Below, in pieces: positions 5,486 through 6,231 of a stretch of DNA of 6,231 bases. Source of the DNA: Thiomargarita sp. (GTDB lineage Bacteria; Pseudomonadota; Gammaproteobacteria; Beggiatoales; Beggiatoaceae); the NCBI GenBank assembly GCA_030618965.1, contig JAUXCJ010000077.1, forward strand, positions 1 to 6,231, in the 5' to 3' direction. The position numbers were made by a program, and so were the translations under genes. The notes below the pieces were generated by a model. That model made no database searches, had not been told where the DNA came from, and was given only the letters and a program-made list of their open reading frames with translations. Position 1 is the stretch's first letter, and every line of letters starts with the position of its first letter.

Positions 5486-6070
5486 TTATTTAGGCTCTTC
5501 TGTTGCAGTATCATCTACTTTATCAGGTTTTGCAGCCACTTCAGGAGTTGCAGACTCTTCAGATGTTGCAGTCGCTGTAGCTTCTTGTTGTTCTCCACGA
5601 GCAAACCACCAATAAGTTGCTCCACCAATGGCAGCCGCTGCCACAATAGGTGCTGCAATTACCGCTACAGTTCCCACTATCGCACCACCACCAATTACAC
5701 TGCCTATTGTAGCTAAACCGGCTGTACTTGCACCAGTCATAGCCACAGTAGCAATGACACCCGCTGTGCCAATACCCGCACCACTGTAAGTACCGATTTT
5801 CGCAGCGTCACACGCCTTTTGATTTTGGCACTCACTGAATAATTCATCATTCATCACTTTTGCCGTTCCGAATCCACCAGCAATACCAACACCACCTGTG
5901 AGAGCAGTCGCTGCACCAGCTCCAAGAATAGCAGCAGTTGTTGCGGCACCAGCAGTCGCAGCCTTAGCAGCAGCAGTCGCTGCAATAGTAGTGGTTACTG
6001 GTTCAACAGCATAAGAATTCATGCTAGATAAAGAAAGTAGTACAGCACCAATCATTAAGCTTTTTTTCAT
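5486..6070 (-). CDS. Secreted Ala/Gly-rich glycine-zipper protein
   Basis: This 194-aa protein opens with a Sec signal peptide (MKKSLMIGAVLLSLSSMNSYA) and probable cleavage after Ala21. Three Ala/Gly-rich hydrophobic stretches follow, at about 45-70, 92-118 and 119-156, with repeated small-residue GxxxG-like spacing (for example GAGIGTAG and IGGGAIVG). They could pack as membrane helices. A polar loop between the first and second holds Cys81 and Cys87. The last stretch ends in an aromatic/basic edge (YWWFAR, 153-158), then an acidic, Thr/Ala/Glu-rich tail to the stop. A membrane or envelope location is likely, possibly oligomeric. Similar small-residue helices occur in bacteriocins and in structural envelope proteins, and neither role can be assigned. 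The start at 6070 is chosen over ATGs at 6085 and 6121 because GGAGA lies 8 bases before it and the signal peptide then begins with MKK. Confidence 0.85.
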   Translation of the reverse strand: MKKSLMIGAVLLSLSSMNSYAVEPVTTTIAATAAAKAATAGAATTAAILGAGAATALTGGVGIAGGFGTAKVMNDELFSECQNQKACDAAKIGTYSGAGIGTAGVIATVAMTGASTAGLATIGSVIGGGAIVGTVAVIAAPIVAAAAIGGATYWWFARGEQQEATATATSEESATPEVAAKPDKVDDTATEEPK

Positions 6071-6078
6071 TGAAAAAT

Positions 6079-6083
6079 TCTCC
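6079..6083 (-). promoter_or_regulatory. Ribosome binding site that fixes the start at 6070
   Basis: On the minus strand GGAGA lies 8 bases before ATG 6070. It partly overlaps the upstream in-frame ATG at 6085, which argues against that codon as the start. Confidence 0.75.
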
Positions 6084-6123
6084 ATAAATATAAGTTTAAG
6101 ATAATCATTTAAGATTACCATTT

Positions 6124-6152
6124 ACGATAATGTCTGGAATCAGATTTGACAA
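6124..6152 (-). promoter_or_regulatory. Probable promoter for the glycine-zipper gene
   Basis: On the minus strand, TTGTCA (6147-6152, 5/6 match) is followed by 17 bases and TATCGT (6124-6129, 4/6 match). This gives a leader of about 47 bases. The surroundings are very AT-rich, so other -10-like sequences exist. Confidence 0.45.
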
Positions 6153-6181
6153 TTATTTTATAAAATATATATGAAATTGTC
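6148..6181. promoter_or_regulatory. Nested palindromes over the -35 region
   Basis: GACAATT (6148-6154) and AATTGTC (6175-6181) are inverted 7-base arms. Between them lies a perfect 12-base palindrome, ATTTTATAAAAT (6155-6166). The left arm overlaps the predicted -35 box, a position suited to a repressor. In sequence this AT-rich, chance symmetry is quite possible. No gene is visible from here to the window end. Confidence 0.3.
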
Positions 6182-6231
6182 TACAGATATTTTTTTATAT
6201 ATTCCATAAAAATTACTCTATAGATAAAAAA

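Overview
All genes here read on the minus strand. The base composition is AT-rich, intergenic regions are very AT-rich, and the Shine-Dalgarno sites are of the GGAG/AAGGAT type. Four small products carry Sec signal peptides. The GC-rich palindrome inside the large gene belongs to a repeat style common in Proteobacteria. A gammaproteobacterium is a reasonable guess, possibly a filamentous sulfur-oxidiser type, but nothing in the window fixes the taxon.

Layout in transcription order, from high to low coordinates. (1) 6070-5486 encodes a 194-aa secreted Ala/Gly-rich glycine-zipper protein with its own promoter. (2) A strong hairpin at 5435-5465 separates it from (3) 5391-2095, a 1098-aa double AAA+ ATPase of the Clp/Hsp100 type. 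This protein has an unrecognised N-terminal domain, no ClpB middle domain, a degenerate first ATPase module, an intact second one, and a C-terminal region that reads like peptide chain release factor 2 (RF2) without the GGQ catalytic domain and without the SPF stop-codon motif. A 47-bp GC-rich double palindrome lies in frame inside this C-terminal region, where RF2 would carry its GGQ domain. (4) 1972-1397 encodes a 191-aa secreted protein of unknown function with a good promoter. (5) 1083-526 encodes a 185-aa secreted protein made of four 41-residue repeats, with a promoter, a long leader and a clear terminator. (6) 401-149 is the frameshifted remnant of another small secreted repeat protein.

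A near-identical sequence block occurs at 10-82 and again at 1324-1416, bracketing about 1.3 kb that holds genes 5 and 6. It includes the 3' end of gene 4 and the following intergenic sequence, so the left part of the window probably arose by duplication of a cassette of small secreted proteins. The right copy contains an operator-like palindrome that the left copy lacks.

The most interesting object is the Clp-RF2 fusion. By inference it could be an unfoldase or remodeller that docks on a ribosome, or on another RF partner, through an inactive release-factor fold. No functional link between it and the small secreted proteins is visible beyond adjacency.
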